From Microbacterium proteolyticum (lineage in GTDB: Bacteria; Actinomycetota; Actinomycetes; Actinomycetales; Microbacteriaceae), in the NCBI RefSeq assembly GCF_014192415.1, contig NZ_JACHXY010000002.1, positions 186,001 to 250,000 of the forward strand: a stretch of DNA of 64,000 nucleotides, written 5' to 3'. The position numbers and the translations under genes were made by a program. Of the stretch, positions 20,526-30,105 are shown piece by piece. The notes below the pieces were generated by a model. That model did not search any database, was not told the origin of the DNA, and was given only the letters and a program-made list of their open reading frames with translations. How positions within the stretch are numbered: position 1 is the stretch's first letter; every line of letters starts with the position of its first letter.

Positions 20526-20966
20526 TCAGACCGCGGGGCGGTCCTTGTCGTCGCGCTCGACGTCGACGGCGTTCTGGCGTGCGGCCCGCTTGTCGTCGCT
20601 GATCGAGGTGGTGGCACCGTCGGCGACCCCCGCGATGTACTCGGCCTCGGACTCCTCGGCCTCGATGAACTCGTCTTCGGTGACGACTCCCTCGAGCGGG
20701 TCGACGATTCGCAGCACGGCCTGGCTGTGCACCTTGATGACGATGCCGGGGGCGATCTCGACGAGCGCGGGCTTGTCGAGGTCTTCGCCGTCGTACTCGA
20801 CGATGGTGCCGTAGAGGCCACCCTGCAGCAGCACTTCGGCGCCGGGAACGGTCTCGCGGGCCTTCTTCTCCTGCTCGGCCTTCTGCTTCTTCATGCGGCG
20901 GCGGGAGCTCACGAACATGAAGACGAGCAGTCCGGCCAGAAGAATCAGAAGGGGAAAGCTATCCAT
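20526..20966 (-). CDS. yajC: Preprotein translocase accessory subunit YajC
   Basis: 146 aa single-pass membrane protein with the standard YajC core: N-terminal helix PLLILLAGLLVFMFVSS, the basic RRRMKKQKAEQEKK stretch and the TVPGAEVLLQGGLYGTIVEYDG segment. The C-terminal 50 residues form an acidic extension (EAEESEAEYIAG) longer than in E. coli. ATG start. First gene of yajC-secD-secF, directly downstream of ruvB as in many bacteria. Confidence 0.94.
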   Translation of the reverse strand: MDSFPLLILLAGLLVFMFVSSRRRMKKQKAEQEKKARETVPGAEVLLQGGLYGTIVEYDGEDLDKPALVEIAPGIVIKVHSQAVLRIVDPLEGVVTEDEFIEAEESEAEYIAGVADGATTSISDDKRAARQNAVDVERDDKDRPAV

Positions 20967-21046
20967 GGAGGCGGTGCACCTTTCAAATCAGGCGCGCCGT
21001 GCGGCACTGCCTAGCGAGGGTCGGGGAATCCCCCGCCGAGTATAGG

Positions 21047-22093
21047 TCATACGCCCTGGCTGAACCGGAGCAGGCCGTCGGGGTGGGGAGCACCGAGGTG
21101 GTCGTACGCCTCGGGTGTCGCGACACGGCCGCGGGGCGTACGCCCCATGAATCCGATGCGCACGAGGTAGGGCTCGACCACCGATTCGATGGTCTCGGGC
21201 TCCTCGCCGACGGCGACCGCGAGCGTGCTCAGCCCCACGGGCCCCCCGCGGAATCGGCGGACGAGGGCGTCGAGCACGGCGCGGTCCAAGCGGTCGAGGC
21301 CGATGGAGTCGACGTCGTAGAGATCGAGTGCGGCGCCCACCGTGCGAAGGTCGGCGTGGCCGTCGTCGGCACCGGCGGAGGGGCCGTGGACGACGAGGTA
21401 GTCGCGCACGCGGCGCAGGAGGCGGTTGGCGATGCGGGGCGTGCCGCGCGAGCGGCGGGCGATCTCCGACCGCGCCGTGCCCGGGAGCCCGACATCGAGC
21501 ATGGATGCCGACCGCGAAACCACCAGTTCGAGCTCTTCGGGCTCGTAGTACTCCAGATGGGCGGTGAAACCGAAGCGGTCGCGGAGGGGGTTGGGAAGCA
21601 GCCCCGCGCGCGTGGTGGCGCCCACGAGGGTGAACGGGGACAGGTCGAGGGGGATGCTCGTGGCGCCCGCGCCCTTGCCGACCATGATGTCGATGCGGAA
21701 GTCCTCCATCGCGAGGTACAGCATCTCTTCGGCCGAGCGTGCCATGCGGTGGATCTCGTCGATGAAGAGCACCTCGCCCGGCGTGAGAGACGACAACAGC
21801 GCGGCCAGATCGCCCGCGTGCTGGATGGCCGGGCCGCTCGACAGCCGCAGCGGACGACCGCTCTCGTGGGCGACGATCATCGCGAGCGTCGTCTTGCCCA
21901 GCCCCGGCGGGCCCGACATCAGGATGTGATCGGGCGAGCGCTGCTGGATGCGGGCGGCATCGAGCAGCAGCTGCAGCTGAGCGCGTACTTTGTGCTGGCC
22001 GACGAACTCTGCGAGCGAGACGGGCCGCAGGGCCCCCTCGATGGCGAGCTCGGTCTCGTCATCGGGCGCGCCGGCGTCGCGGACGTCAGCCAC
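21047..22093 (-). CDS. ruvB: Holliday junction branch-migration helicase RuvB
   Basis: AAA+ motor of the RuvAB branch-migration complex. 348 aa; Walker [16 protein letters not shown], Walker [10 protein letters not shown], sensor 1 [18 protein letters not shown] and the C-terminal winged-helix DNA-binding domain ending [15 protein letters not shown]. Overlaps ruvA by 8 bases; part of ruvC-ruvA-ruvB. Confidence 0.97.
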   Translation of the reverse strand: MADVRDAGAPDDETELAIEGALRPVSLAEFVGQHKVRAQLQLLLDAARIQQRSPDHILMSGPPGLGKTTLAMIVAHESGRPLRLSSGPAIQHAGDLAALLSSLTPGEVLFIDEIHRMARSAEEMLYLAMEDFRIDIMVGKGAGATSIPLDLSPFTLVGATTRAGLLPNPLRDRFGFTAHLEYYEPEELELVVSRSASMLDVGLPGTARSEIARRSRGTPRIANRLLRRVRDYLVVHGPSAGADDGHADLRTVGAALDLYDVDSIGLDRLDRAVLDALVRRFRGGPVGLSTLAVAVGEEPETIESVVEPYLVRIGFMGRTPRGRVATPEAYDHLGAPHPDGLLRFSQGV

Positions 22094-22706
22094 CCACGGT
22101 CTCCTTGCGCGCGGGCCCGAGCAGCGCGAGCGTCAGACGTAGCAGGCTCTGCACCGATGCGCGGTCGCTGTCGGAGGCGCTCTCGGCGACGGATGACACA
22201 GCCTCGGCTGCGGTGCGCTCGCTCCACCCGAGCCCGATCAGCGCCTGCGTGACCTGCAGCGGAACCTGCCCGTGCGCACCGACGGTGGCGGGAGCGGCCG
22301 TGGAGACGACGGCGAGTTTGCCCGCGAGCTGCACGACGATGAGCTTGGCGGTCTTCGGGCCGATGCCCGACACGCGTCGGAAGGGCGCATCGTCGTCGTC
22401 GGCGACGGCCTGCGCGATCTGCGGCACCGTCAAAGACGACAGCACACCGAGCGCGGACTTGGGCCCGACACCGGTCACGCTGATCAGTTGAGTGAAGACC
22501 GTCAGCTCTTCGCGGCTCTGGAAGCCGAAGAGCGACAGCGCGTCTTCGCGCACGATGAGGTTCGTGTGCAGGTGCACGTCGGCTCCGACGTGCACCGTCC
22601 GTGCCAACTGCGCGGTGACGGCGACCGAGAAGCCGACTCCACCCACCACGACCACGAGGGAATCGTCGGCGACGTGGGCCGCCGTCCCGTGCAGCGAAGA
22701 GATCAT
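22086..22706 (-). CDS. ruvA: Holliday junction-binding protein RuvA
   Basis: 206 aa. Binds four-way junctions and loads RuvB. OB-fold N-terminus ([19 protein letters not shown]), tandem helix-hairpin-helix motifs ([16 protein letters not shown] and [16 protein letters not shown]) and a C-terminal RuvB-binding domain ([19 protein letters not shown]). ATG start, 9 bases after ruvC. Confidence 0.97.
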   Translation of the reverse strand: MISSLHGTAAHVADDSLVVVVGGVGFSVAVTAQLARTVHVGADVHLHTNLIVREDALSLFGFQSREELTVFTQLISVTGVGPKSALGVLSSLTVPQIAQAVADDDDAPFRRVSGIGPKTAKLIVVQLAGKLAVVSTAAPATVGAHGQVPLQVTQALIGLGWSERTAAEAVSSVAESASDSDRASVQSLLRLTLALLGPARKETVGG

Positions 22707-22715
22707 GAAGATAGC

Positions 22716-23327
22716 CTACGCGCCGGTTCGTACATTCGTTCGAGCGACACGGGGGTGGGGAGTGCGACGCTTTTCCGCGTCCCGCCACGCACGCTGAGCG
22801 GGCGTCAGAGCTGTCTGTTCAGAGGCCGAGGCGGCTCCCCCGCGCCAGGCGTGGCACAGCGCGATGGCCAAGGCATCGGCAGCATCCGCGGGCTGGGGGA
22901 GGGACTCGAGGCGCAGCACGCGCGCGACCATCGTCTGCACCTGGAGCTTGTCGGCCGCGCCGTAGCCGGTGATGGCGGCCTTCACCTCGCTCGGGGTGTG
23001 GGTCGCCGCCGGGATCCCGTGCTCCGCGGCCAGGAGCAGCGCGATGCCGCTGGCCTGGGCTGTTCCCATCACCGAGTGACGGTTGTTCTGCGCGAAGACG
23101 CGCTCGACGGCAACCACCCCCGGATCGTGCTCGGCGAGCACGAGACGGATGCCGGCTGCGATCGCGGCGAGCCGCTTCTCGATGGGGTCGGTCGTCAGGG
23201 AGCGAACGACGCCCACGTGCACCAGCGAGGCGGTGCGATTCGGCGAGACGTCGACGACTCCGACGCCGCAGCGGGTGAGGCCGGGGTCGATGCCGAGCAC
23301 GCGGAGGGAACGGGACACGGCCCCCAC
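22716..23327 (-). CDS. ruvC: Crossover junction endodeoxyribonuclease RuvC
   Basis: Holliday-junction resolvase. Visible acidic active-site positions: D in LGIDPGLTRCGVGVVD, E in VVAVERVFAQNN, and the final DAADALAIALCHAW. GTG start at 23327, with a second in-frame GTG three codons later (MSRSLRVLGIDPG) equally possible. About 203 aa; the C-terminal Arg-rich tail extends past the RNase H fold. Confidence 0.95.
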   Translation of the reverse strand: MGAVSRSLRVLGIDPGLTRCGVGVVDVSPNRTASLVHVGVVRSLTTDPIEKRLAAIAAGIRLVLAEHDPGVVAVERVFAQNNRHSVMGTAQASGIALLLAAEHGIPAATHTPSEVKAAITGYGAADKLQVQTMVARVLRLESLPQPADAADALAIALCHAWRGGAASASEQTALTPAQRAWRDAEKRRTPHPRVARTNVRTGA

Positions 23328-23366
23328 GCTAAGCGCAGGGGCCGTGTGCGAATCGAGGGCGCGCCC

Positions 23367-24125
23367 TTACTCGTCGTTCTCGAGCTCGGCCTGCACCTCG
23401 GCGGTGAGGTCGAAGTTCGTGTAGACGTTCTGGACGTCGTCGCTGTCTTCGAGGGCGTCGATGAGGCGGAACACCTTGCGGGCGGTGTCGGCATCGACCT
23501 CCACCTTGAGCGAGGGGACGAATTCCACGTCGGCCGAGTCGTACTCGATTCCAGCCTCTTGAAGGGCGCTGCGCACCGAGACGAGGTCGGTGGCTTCGGT
23601 GATGACGCCGAACCCCTCGCCGTGCGGCTCGACCTCTTCGGCACCGGCCTCGAGCACCGCCAGCATGACGTCGTCTTCGGTCGTCCCCTCGGCGGGGACG
23701 ACGATGACGCCCTTGCGGCTGAAGTTGTAGGCGACGCTGCCCGGGTCGGCGAGGGTGCCGCCGTTACGGCTGAGGGCGGTGCGCACCTCGGCTGCGGCGC
23801 GGTTCTTGTTGTCGGTCAGACACTCGATGAGGAACGCCACGCCGTTGGGGCCGTAGCCCTCGTACATGATCGAGGCGTACTCGACGGCTTCGCCGCCGAT
23901 GCCGGCACCGCGCTTGATGGCACGGTCGATGTTGTCTTTGGGGACCGAGGTCTTCTTGGCCTTGAGGACAGCGTCGAACAGCGTCGGGTTGCCCTGGAGG
24001 TCGGCTCCACCGAGCTTCGCCGCGACCTCGATGTTCTTGATGAGCTTGGCCCACGACTTGGCGCGACGGGAGTCGATGACCGCCTTCTTGTGCTTGGTCG
24101 TGGCCCATTTGGAGTGTCCGGACAT
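23367..24125 (-). CDS. YebC/PmpR-family DNA-binding regulator (TACO1-like)
   Basis: 252 aa with the diagnostic N-terminus [23 protein letters not shown] and the later [23 protein letters not shown] block. The family includes transcriptional regulators such as PmpR and members linked to translation of difficult (proline-rich) sequences, so the exact role here is open. It lies between pdxT and ruvC as in many actinobacteria. Ends in an acidic tail. Confidence 0.93.
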   Translation of the reverse strand: MSGHSKWATTKHKKAVIDSRRAKSWAKLIKNIEVAAKLGGADLQGNPTLFDAVLKAKKTSVPKDNIDRAIKRGAGIGGEAVEYASIMYEGYGPNGVAFLIECLTDNKNRAAAEVRTALSRNGGTLADPGSVAYNFSRKGVIVVPAEGTTEDDVMLAVLEAGAEEVEPHGEGFGVITEATDLVSVRSALQEAGIEYDSADVEFVPSLKVEVDADTARKVFRLIDALEDSDDVQNVYTNFDLTAEVQAELENDE

Positions 24126-24135
24126 GTCTTCCAGT

Positions 24136-24756
24136 CTAGAGCGCGGGCGCGTCGGCGCCGCGTCGGGCGTTCACGTGGTCGAGGAAGCGCCGGTGGAATC
24201 GCGTCTCACCCGTCGATTCGGGGTGGAACGCCGTGCCGAGCAGCGCGCCCTGCTCGATGGCGACGACCCGCCCGTCGGGAAGGGATGCCAGGGGCACGGC
24301 ATGTGGGCCCCATTCGACGACCGCGGGGGCACGGATGAAGACGGCGTGCACGGGCGACTCACCCAGCGCCGGTACGTCGAGATCGGTCTCGAACGAGGCG
24401 GTCTGACTGCCGAAGACGTTGCGCGCGACGCGCGCGTCGATGCCCCCGAACGTCCTCTGACCGGCGATCGCTCCGTCGATGCGGTCGGCCAGCAGGATGA
24501 GGCCCGCGCACGTGCCGTACATCGGCAGGCCGGCGGCGATCGCCGCGCGGATCGGGTCGAAGAGCCCGAAGGCGCGCGCGAGCTTGTCGATGACGCTCGA
24601 CTCGCCGCCGGGGAGCACGAGACCCTCCACCGCGGCGAGTTCCTCGGGCCGACGCACGGGGTGTGCGTCGGCGCCGAGGGCGGTCAACACCGACAGGTGC
24701 TCGCGCACATCGCCCTGGAGGGCGAGAACTCCGACGCGCGGGCTGTTACCAGCCAC
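24136..24756 (-). CDS. pdxT: Pyridoxal 5'-phosphate synthase, glutaminase subunit PdxT
   Basis: Hydrolyses glutamine to supply ammonia to PdxS. 206 aa class I amidotransferase: [13 protein letters not shown]-terminus, oxyanion/nucleophile segment [13 protein letters not shown] (Cys nucleophile), and the HPE catalytic pair in [17 protein letters not shown] start, overlapping the pdxS stop by 11 bases, so the two subunits are coupled. Confidence 0.95.
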   Translation of the reverse strand: MAGNSPRVGVLALQGDVREHLSVLTALGADAHPVRRPEELAAVEGLVLPGGESSVIDKLARAFGLFDPIRAAIAAGLPMYGTCAGLILLADRIDGAIAGQRTFGGIDARVARNVFGSQTASFETDLDVPALGESPVHAVFIRAPAVVEWGPHAVPLASLPDGRVVAIEQGALLGTAFHPESTGETRFHRRFLDHVNARRGADAPAL

Positions 24757-25630
24757 GCTCGGCCAGGCGGTGCGGTGCGGGGAGGTCGGCGACGTTGATG
24801 CCGACCATCGCCTCGCCGAGTCCGCGTGACGCCTCGGCGACGATCTTCGGGTCGTCGTGGAAAGTGGTGGCCTTCACGATCGCCGCGGCGCGCTGGGCGG
24901 GATTGCCCGACTTGAAGATGCCCGAGCCCACGAACACGCCGTCGGCGCCGAGCTGCATCATCATGGCGGCGTCGGCGGGGGTCGCCACTCCCCCGGCGGT
25001 GAACAGCACGACGGGGAGCTTTCCGGTCTCGGCGATCTCGGCGACGAGGTCGTAGGGCGCCTGCAGCTCTTTTGCGGCGACGTAGAGCTCGTCCTTCGTC
25101 TTGGCGCGCAGGGCGTTGATCTCTCCGCGGATGGTGCGGATGTGCTTGGTCGCCTCCGACACGTCGCCCGTGCCGGCCTCACCCTTGGAGCGGATCATCG
25201 CCGCACCCTCGGTGATGCGGCGCAGCGCTTCGCCGAGGTTGGTCGCGCCGCACACGAACGGCACGGTGAAGCCGTACTTGTCGATGTGGTTGACGTAGTC
25301 GGCGGGTGAGAGGACCTCGGACTCGTCGATGTAGTCGACGCCGAGCTCTTGCAGGATCTGCGCTTCGACGAAGTGGCCGATGCGGGCCTTGGCCATGACG
25401 GGGATCGACACGGTCGCGATGATGGCGTCGATGAGGTCGGGGTCGCTCATGCGTGCGACCCCGCCCTGGGCGCGGATGTCGGCGGGAACCCGCTCGAGGG
25501 CCATGACGGCGACGGCACCGGCGTCCTCGGCGATGCGGGCCTGCTCTGCGGTGACGACGTCCATGATCACGCCGCCCTTGAGCATCTCGGCGAGGCCGCG
25601 CTTGACGCGGGAGGTTCCGGTGTCGGTCAT
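24746..25630 (-). CDS. pdxS: Pyridoxal 5'-phosphate synthase, synthase subunit PdxS
   Basis: Builds PLP directly from ribose 5-phosphate, glyceraldehyde 3-phosphate and PdxT-derived ammonia. 294 aa (beta/alpha)8 barrel: [20 protein letters not shown], with the Schiff-base lysine expected in [13 protein letters not shown] and the second one in [15 protein letters not shown]. The ATG at 25630 follows GGAG five bases upstream; the GTG two codons earlier has no such site. Divergent from the PdxR-type regulator across 118 bases that include a dyad at 25687-25700. Confidence 0.96.
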   Translation of the reverse strand: MTDTGTSRVKRGLAEMLKGGVIMDVVTAEQARIAEDAGAVAVMALERVPADIRAQGGVARMSDPDLIDAIIATVSIPVMAKARIGHFVEAQILQELGVDYIDESEVLSPADYVNHIDKYGFTVPFVCGATNLGEALRRITEGAAMIRSKGEAGTGDVSEATKHIRTIRGEINALRAKTKDELYVAAKELQAPYDLVAEIAETGKLPVVLFTAGGVATPADAAMMMQLGADGVFVGSGIFKSGNPAQRAAAIVKATTFHDDPKIVAEASRGLGEAMVGINVADLPAPHRLAERGW

Positions 25631-25686
25631 GTCCACTCCGTTCCGCGCTTGTCAGCGCGAGGTTCCGCGCTTCGGGGCGCGATCTA

Positions 25687-25700
25687 TTGGCTTAGGCCAA
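25687..25700. promoter_or_regulatory. Candidate PdxR operator between pdxS and the MocR-type regulator
   Basis: Inverted repeat TTGGC-ttag-GCCAA, perfect in both 5-bp arms, lies about 56 bases upstream of the pdxS ATG and 49 upstream of the regulator ATG. MocR/PdxR proteins characteristically bind in the shared region between themselves and pdxST. Assigning this dyad as the operator is inference from position and symmetry. Confidence 0.5.
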
Positions 25701-25748
25701 ACCGTAGCATGGCGCAGGACATAGGCTGGCAGGGATTCGAGGGGGCGC

Positions 25749-27089
25749 ATGAGCATCGACCTGACCGGTAATTCGGCATCCGGGATCGCGGCCGACCTGC
25801 GTACGCGCATCGAACGCGGCGAGCTCGCCCCCGGCACACTGCTGCCCTCGGTGCGCGCGGTGGCCGTCGATCTCGGCATCAACCGCAACACCGTGGTGGC
25901 GGCCTACCGGCAGCTCGCGCAGGCAGGTCTCGTCGAGGCGCGCGGGCGCGGGGGCACGCGCGTCGCCGATCGCACCGCGGTCGCCCAGGAGGGCTACGCG
26001 CCCGACACCGTGCTGCGCGACGTCGGCACGGGAAATCCCGACCCCGCCCGCATCCCGGATCCGACCGCGGCCCTGGCTCGCTCGGCCCGACCGGTGCTGT
26101 ACGGCGAGCCGGTCATCGACCCCGGCCTCGAAGCGTGGGCGCGCGGGTGGATGACCGATCAGCTCCCTCACGACGACGTGCGCATCACCGTCACCAGTGG
26201 CGCGAGCGACGCGATCGAGCGCCTGCTCGCCCAGGCCCTTCAGCGCGACGATGCGGTCGCCCTGGAAGACCCCTGCTTCCTCTCCGCCCTGCACACCGTT
26301 CGCACCGGCGGGTACCGGGCCGTCCCCGTCGAGGTGGACACCGAGGGCATGACCGTCGACGGTCTCCGCTCCGCGCTCGAGGCGGGCGTGCGGGCCGTCA
26401 TCTGCACGCCGCGCGCGCACAATCCCACGGGCGCCAGTCTGAGCGTCGAGCGCGCGGCGTCCCTGCGCGCGGTGCTCGAAGACCACCCCTACGTCCTCGT
26501 CATCGAAGACGACCACTTCTCGCTGCTCTCGCGGGCGCCGCTGCATTCGGTGATCGGTCCCGCGCAGCGGCGGTGGGCGCGCATCCGGTCGATGTCGAAG
26601 TTCCTCGGGCCCGACACGTGCCTCGCCGTCACGGCATCCGATCCCGACACCGCCGACGGTCTCGCGGTGCGTCTGACCCCGGGCACCACCTGGGTGAGTC
26701 ACATCCTGCAGCGACTGACCCTCGCGCTGGTGACCGATGAAGACGTCCGCGCCGACATCGAGCGCGCGGCCGAGCACTATGCCGCCCGCAACACCGCGTT
26801 CGCGCAGGCGCTCACCGAGCGGGGACTCCCCACCACCCCCGGCGACGGGCTCAACCTGTGGGTGCCGCTGCCCGCTCCGGCGGCGAGCGTGCGTGAGGAA
26901 CTCATGCGGCGGGGGTGGCTCGTCCGAGAGGGCGACCCGTTCTTCCTCTCCCCCGATCACGCGGGGGCGTTCCTCCGGCTCACCGTGCACGACCTCGACG
27001 ACTCTTCGGCCGCGGCCCTCGCCGATGACATGGCCGTGGCCGCGGGCACGCGTCGCTCGAGCGTGCGAAGTGGAAGGATCGAGGCATGA
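25749..27089 (+). CDS. pdxR: MocR/PdxR-type regulator: GntR winged helix fused to aminotransferase fold
   Basis: 446 aa. Residues about 10-75 form a GntR winged helix (IERGELAPGTLLPSVRAVAVDLGINRNTVVAAYRQL), then a fold type I PLP-dependent aminotransferase domain with the PLP-binding lysine in RSMSKFLGPD and the conserved NPTGASLS and ED segments. The family senses PLP or pyridoxal-related ligands. Divergent from pdxS and coupled to pyridoxal kinase (4-base overlap), which makes PLP homeostasis the likely target. The symbol is by genomic context; other MocR roles are possible. Confidence 0.85.
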   Translation: MSIDLTGNSASGIAADLRTRIERGELAPGTLLPSVRAVAVDLGINRNTVVAAYRQLAQAGLVEARGRGGTRVADRTAVAQEGYAPDTVLRDVGTGNPDPARIPDPTAALARSARPVLYGEPVIDPGLEAWARGWMTDQLPHDDVRITVTSGASDAIERLLAQALQRDDAVALEDPCFLSALHTVRTGGYRAVPVEVDTEGMTVDGLRSALEAGVRAVICTPRAHNPTGASLSVERAASLRAVLEDHPYVLVIEDDHFSLLSRAPLHSVIGPAQRRWARIRSMSKFLGPDTCLAVTASDPDTADGLAVRLTPGTTWVSHILQRLTLALVTDEDVRADIERAAEHYAARNTAFAQALTERGLPTTPGDGLNLWVPLPAPAASVREELMRRGWLVREGDPFFLSPDHAGAFLRLTVHDLDDSSAAALADDMAVAAGTRRSSVRSGRIEA

Positions 27090-27940
27090 AGGTTCTCTCG
27101 ATCCAGTCCGCCGTCGCGTACGGGCACGTCGGCAACTCCGCCGCGGTCTTCCCCCTCCAGCGCATCGGCGTCGAGGTTCTGCCCGTCTACACGGTCAACT
27201 TCTCCAACCACACCGGGTACGGCGCATGGCGGGGTCCGCTCATCTCTCCCGACGATGTGGCGGCCGTGATCGCCGGTATCGAAGACCGCGGGGTGTTCCC
27301 CGAGATCGACGTGGTGCTCTCGGGCTACCAGGGTGGCGAGGGCATCGCCGACGTGATCATCGACACCGTCGCGCGGGTGAAGAAGGCGAACCCGGATGCC
27401 GTGTACGCCTGTGATCCCGTCATGGGCAATGCCAAGTCGGGGTGCTTCGTGGCCCCCGCCATCCCCGAGCTGCTGCGGGAGCGCGTCGTGCCGGTCGCCG
27501 ACATCCTGACGCCCAACCAGTTCGAGCTGGGCTTCCTGACGGGTACCGAGCCGGGGAGCATCGAGTCGACCCTGGAGTCCGCCGACGTGCTGCGCGCCCG
27601 CGGCCCGCGCACGATCCTCGTCACGAGTGTCGAGCGCCCCGACCGCGAGGCGGACACCATCGAGATGATGGTCGTCGACGACAGCGGCGCGTGCATCGTG
27701 CAGACCCCGCTCATCCCCATGAAGGCCAACGGCTCGGGCGACGTCACCGCGGCCCTTTTCACCGCGCACTACCGCCGCAGCGGCGGTGACGCGGCAGACG
27801 CGCTCGCGCGTACGGCATCCAGCGTCTTCGACCTGCTGACCAACACCTTTGAGTCGGGCTCGCGAGAGCTGCGTCTCATCGAATCGCAAGAGGCGTACGC
27901 GCACCCGCGCTTGCAGTTCGCCGTGCGGCAGGTGCGCTGA
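27086..27940 (+). CDS. pdxY: Pyridoxal kinase
   Basis: Salvage enzyme phosphorylating pyridoxal to PLP. 284 aa of the ribokinase superfamily with the PdxK/PdxY signatures YGHVGNSAAVFPLQ at the N-terminus, YACDPVMGN for ATP/Mg binding, and the anion-hole/catalytic Asp motif KANGSGDVTAALF. Its ATG overlaps the regulator's stop (ATGA), so sensing and salvage are co-expressed. Followed by a bidirectional terminator. Confidence 0.94.
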   Translation: MKVLSIQSAVAYGHVGNSAAVFPLQRIGVEVLPVYTVNFSNHTGYGAWRGPLISPDDVAAVIAGIEDRGVFPEIDVVLSGYQGGEGIADVIIDTVARVKKANPDAVYACDPVMGNAKSGCFVAPAIPELLRERVVPVADILTPNQFELGFLTGTEPGSIESTLESADVLRARGPRTILVTSVERPDREADTIEMMVVDDSGACIVQTPLIPMKANGSGDVTAALFTAHYRRSGGDAADALARTASSVFDLLTNTFESGSRELRLIESQEAYAHPRLQFAVRQVR

Positions 27941-27961
27941 CGCGGGTCAGCCGGAGCGTGG

Positions 27962-28017
27962 GGCCGGCTCCGGCGAGTCCGCCGCCCTGAGGGCGGTGTC
28001 GTTCGCTGGAGCCGGCC
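27962..28017. terminator. Bidirectional terminator between pdxY and the secreted protein gene
   Basis: Outer 10-bp stem (27962-27971 with 28008-28017) enclosing a second hairpin, ccgccc-tga-gggcgg, at about 27982-27996. It lies between two convergent genes. Confidence 0.7.
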
Positions 28018-28034
28018 GGTTCAATCGGCGGGCG

Positions 28035-29084
28035 TCACAAGCCGTCGTGGTGCATCGCCTGCACCAGCCGGACGTTCCGGTCGAAGTTCTGCGCGGTGTA
28101 CTCGTTGGCCTGGTTGAGGCCGTACGGCCACATGTGTCCTCCGCCGCCGTTGAGGCGGGCGTCCGCGCCGTCCCACGAGCGCAGCAGAGGAAGAGCCGAG
28201 GGCCAATCCTGCGCGTCGATCTTGCTCTGGAAGTTCCACGCCTGGCCGACGCCTACCGTGTGCGAGATCTCGTGCAGCGCTGTGCCCTCCTGCATGAAGC
28301 CGCGGTTCGACCCGAAGCGGATGTTGCCGTTGATGCTGCCGTCGGCCGTCTGGACCCCGGGGTCGTACGTCACCGAGAGATGACGCCAGGTGTTGTTGAA
28401 CTTGTTGTAGCGGGCCAACGCGCGATCCATCGCGTCGGTGATGCGCGCGTACGCGTCGAGCTGGTCTTCGGTCGGGTTCGCCGCGCGAGCCAGGCTCCAC
28501 GTGATCTTCTGGACGTTCGGGTCGGTCAGGCGCCAGCGCTGCACGCTGGAGCCGTTGCAGGTGACCTGCGACAACAGTCCACCGTCCAGCGGGGAGGCCA
28601 CGCTCTCCACGCACAGGTTGTTGTACTTGTTGCGGATTTCGGTCCACCCCCCACCGACGTCGGTCAGTTTCCACTGCTGCACGTCGCCACCCCAGCACGA
28701 CCACTGCCGCACCTCGGATCCGCTTGCGGTGGCGAAGTTGTAGTTGTCGAGGCAGAGGTTGCTGTGCTTGTTCTTGATCTCGGCGTACCCGTTGCCGAGG
28801 TCGGTGACCGCCCACAGCTGGTTCTGTCCCTCGATACACGTCCACTGGCGTACCTCGGCGCCCGGCTGGGTGTTGAAGCCGTAGTCGTCCATGCAGAGGG
28901 TGTTCTGCTGATTGCGGATTTCCTGGTTGGTGCCCGTGCCCACCGGAGCGGTGGTGGCGGCGGCGGCGGGGGTCACCGCTCCGAGGGTTGCGAAGCCGAT
29001 GACGACAGCGCCCAGGACGGCGCCGAACGCTCTCGCCCTTCCGCCGTGCGTCTTCGTGGGGGACATCTTCGTCCGAACCATCAT
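28035..29084 (-). CDS. Secreted ricin-type lectin / HEXXH metallopeptidase-like protein
   Basis: 349 aa. Signal peptide (about residues 1-42: basic start, hydrophobic core VVIGFATLGAV, Ala-rich cleavage region). Residues about 50-190 form one ricin B-type beta-trefoil with three QxW-like repeats (QNQLWAVT, VQQWKLT, VQRWRLT) and paired cysteines, likely binding carbohydrate. The C-terminal half has HEISH (271-275), a zinc-protease motif, but the metzincin third-ligand position is Gln, not His or Asp; His317 in HMWPYGLN may substitute. GGAAGG precedes the ATG by five bases. A LacI-type dyad lies about 180 bases upstream. Substrate unknown. Confidence 0.75.
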   Translation of the reverse strand: MMVRTKMSPTKTHGGRARAFGAVLGAVVIGFATLGAVTPAAAATTAPVGTGTNQEIRNQQNTLCMDDYGFNTQPGAEVRQWTCIEGQNQLWAVTDLGNGYAEIKNKHSNLCLDNYNFATASGSEVRQWSCWGGDVQQWKLTDVGGGWTEIRNKYNNLCVESVASPLDGGLLSQVTCNGSSVQRWRLTDPNVQKITWSLARAANPTEDQLDAYARITDAMDRALARYNKFNNTWRHLSVTYDPGVQTADGSINGNIRFGSNRGFMQEGTALHEISHTVGVGQAWNFQSKIDAQDWPSALPLLRSWDGADARLNGGGGHMWPYGLNQANEYTAQNFDRNVRLVQAMHHDGL

Positions 29085-29481
29085 TGTTGCCTTCCGTGAT
29101 CGTGAACCACCGGGGTGGTCCCCATGGGTGTGATCGCGGACCGGGTACGGCGAAGCGCATCGGTCGCGCGGCGTGTCGACCCGATGACAGTCGGCGACGA
29201 TCCACTACTTCGTGGGGCGTCGCGACCTACGCGGGGGACACGTGAAGGGCGGTCCGATAGTCGATGTTGACGCTAACATCCCGCCTGAGAGAGATCATCT
29301 CGGCAAAGAGATAGCGCTGTCAAGAAGATGTCGACACATCTGTTGTCGGCGCATTTCCGGTGCATTCCGAGAACGATCGGCCGTCGTGACGGCGCACGCC
29401 GGTCCCGGGTTCCACGGGTGGGGTCGGGGCCCGTGTCGTACCGCCGAGCCGCGGTGACGTGCATCTTCGGGGGGCGGCGCC
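29085..29481. other. Intergenic region upstream of the secreted protein gene and downstream of the HIT gene
   Basis: About 400 bases without a gene. It holds an inverted repeat accacc-gg-ggtggt (29106-29119) close to the secreted-protein start, the LacI-operator-like dyad at 29263-29280, and a third dyad agatgt-cgac-acatct (29326-29341). No small gene could be supported. Confidence 0.6.
29263..29280. promoter_or_regulatory. LacI-family-like operator
   Basis: gatgtt-gacgct-aacatc: 6-bp arms whose core TGTT-N6-AACA, read as TGTTAGCGTCAACA on the minus strand, closely resembles the TGTTAGCGCTAACA-type operators bound by actinobacterial LacI-family sugar regulators. It is about 180 bases upstream of the lectin-bearing secreted protein. 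No LacI gene is visible in the window. Confidence 0.5.
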
Positions 29482-30105
29482 TCAGGCGTCCCACGACTCC
29501 GCGACGGTGCGACGCACATCTCCCAGCAGCTGAGGCAGCGCTTTGGTCTTGGCGATGATCGGGAAGAAGTTGGCGTCCGACGCCCAGCGCGGAACGATGT
29601 GCTGGTGCAGGTGCGCGTCGACGCCGGCGCCGGCGATCGCGCCCTGGTTCATTCCCAGGTTGAACCCGTCGCACCGCGACACCGCGCGTAGCACCCGCAT
29701 GCCGCGCTGCGTCAGCGCGCCGATCTCCGCCACCTCTTCGTCGGTCGCCTGGTCGTACGTGGCGATGTGGCGGTACGGGCAGACGAGCAGATGTCCGGAG
29801 TTGTAGGGGAAGAGGTTGAGCAGTACGTAGGCCGTGGTGCCGCGCGCGACGATCAGGCCCTCTTCGTCGGACTTGTCCGGCGCCGCGCAGAAGGGACAGT
29901 TCTTCTCCATCGGCTCGCGCCCGGCGGAGATGTAGGCCATCCGGTGCGGCGTCCACAGGCGCTGGAATTCGTCGGGTACCCCCGGAAGGGTCGCGGCGTC
30001 GACGAGCTCGGCATCTGTCGTGGGTGCGTCGGCGGACTCCCCGTCCGGCCCAGCGTGGTCGGCGGCAACGGACCCCGTTGCCGCGGCGGCCGGGTCGCTC
30101 GTCAC
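29482..30105 (-). CDS. HIT-family protein, probable Ap4A phosphorylase/hydrolase
   Basis: 207 aa, GTG start at 30105 overlapping the thrS stop by 4 bases. Histidine triad in [11 protein letters not shown]; upstream [13 protein letters not shown] supplies a Cys pair typical of the actinobacterial branch. The first 45 residues are Ala/Asp-rich and poorly conserved. In M. tuberculosis the gene downstream of thrS (Rv2613c) encodes an Ap4A phosphorylase with the same motif; position and motif support that activity here, but a hydrolase cannot be excluded. Confidence 0.88.
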   Translation of the reverse strand: MTSDPAAAATGSVAADHAGPDGESADAPTTDAELVDAATLPGVPDEFQRLWTPHRMAYISAGREPMEKNCPFCAAPDKSDEEGLIVARGTTAYVLLNLFPYNSGHLLVCPYRHIATYDQATDEEVAEIGALTQRGMRVLRAVSRCDGFNLGMNQGAIAGAGVDAHLHQHIVPRWASDANFFPIIAKTKALPQLLGDVRRTVAESWDA

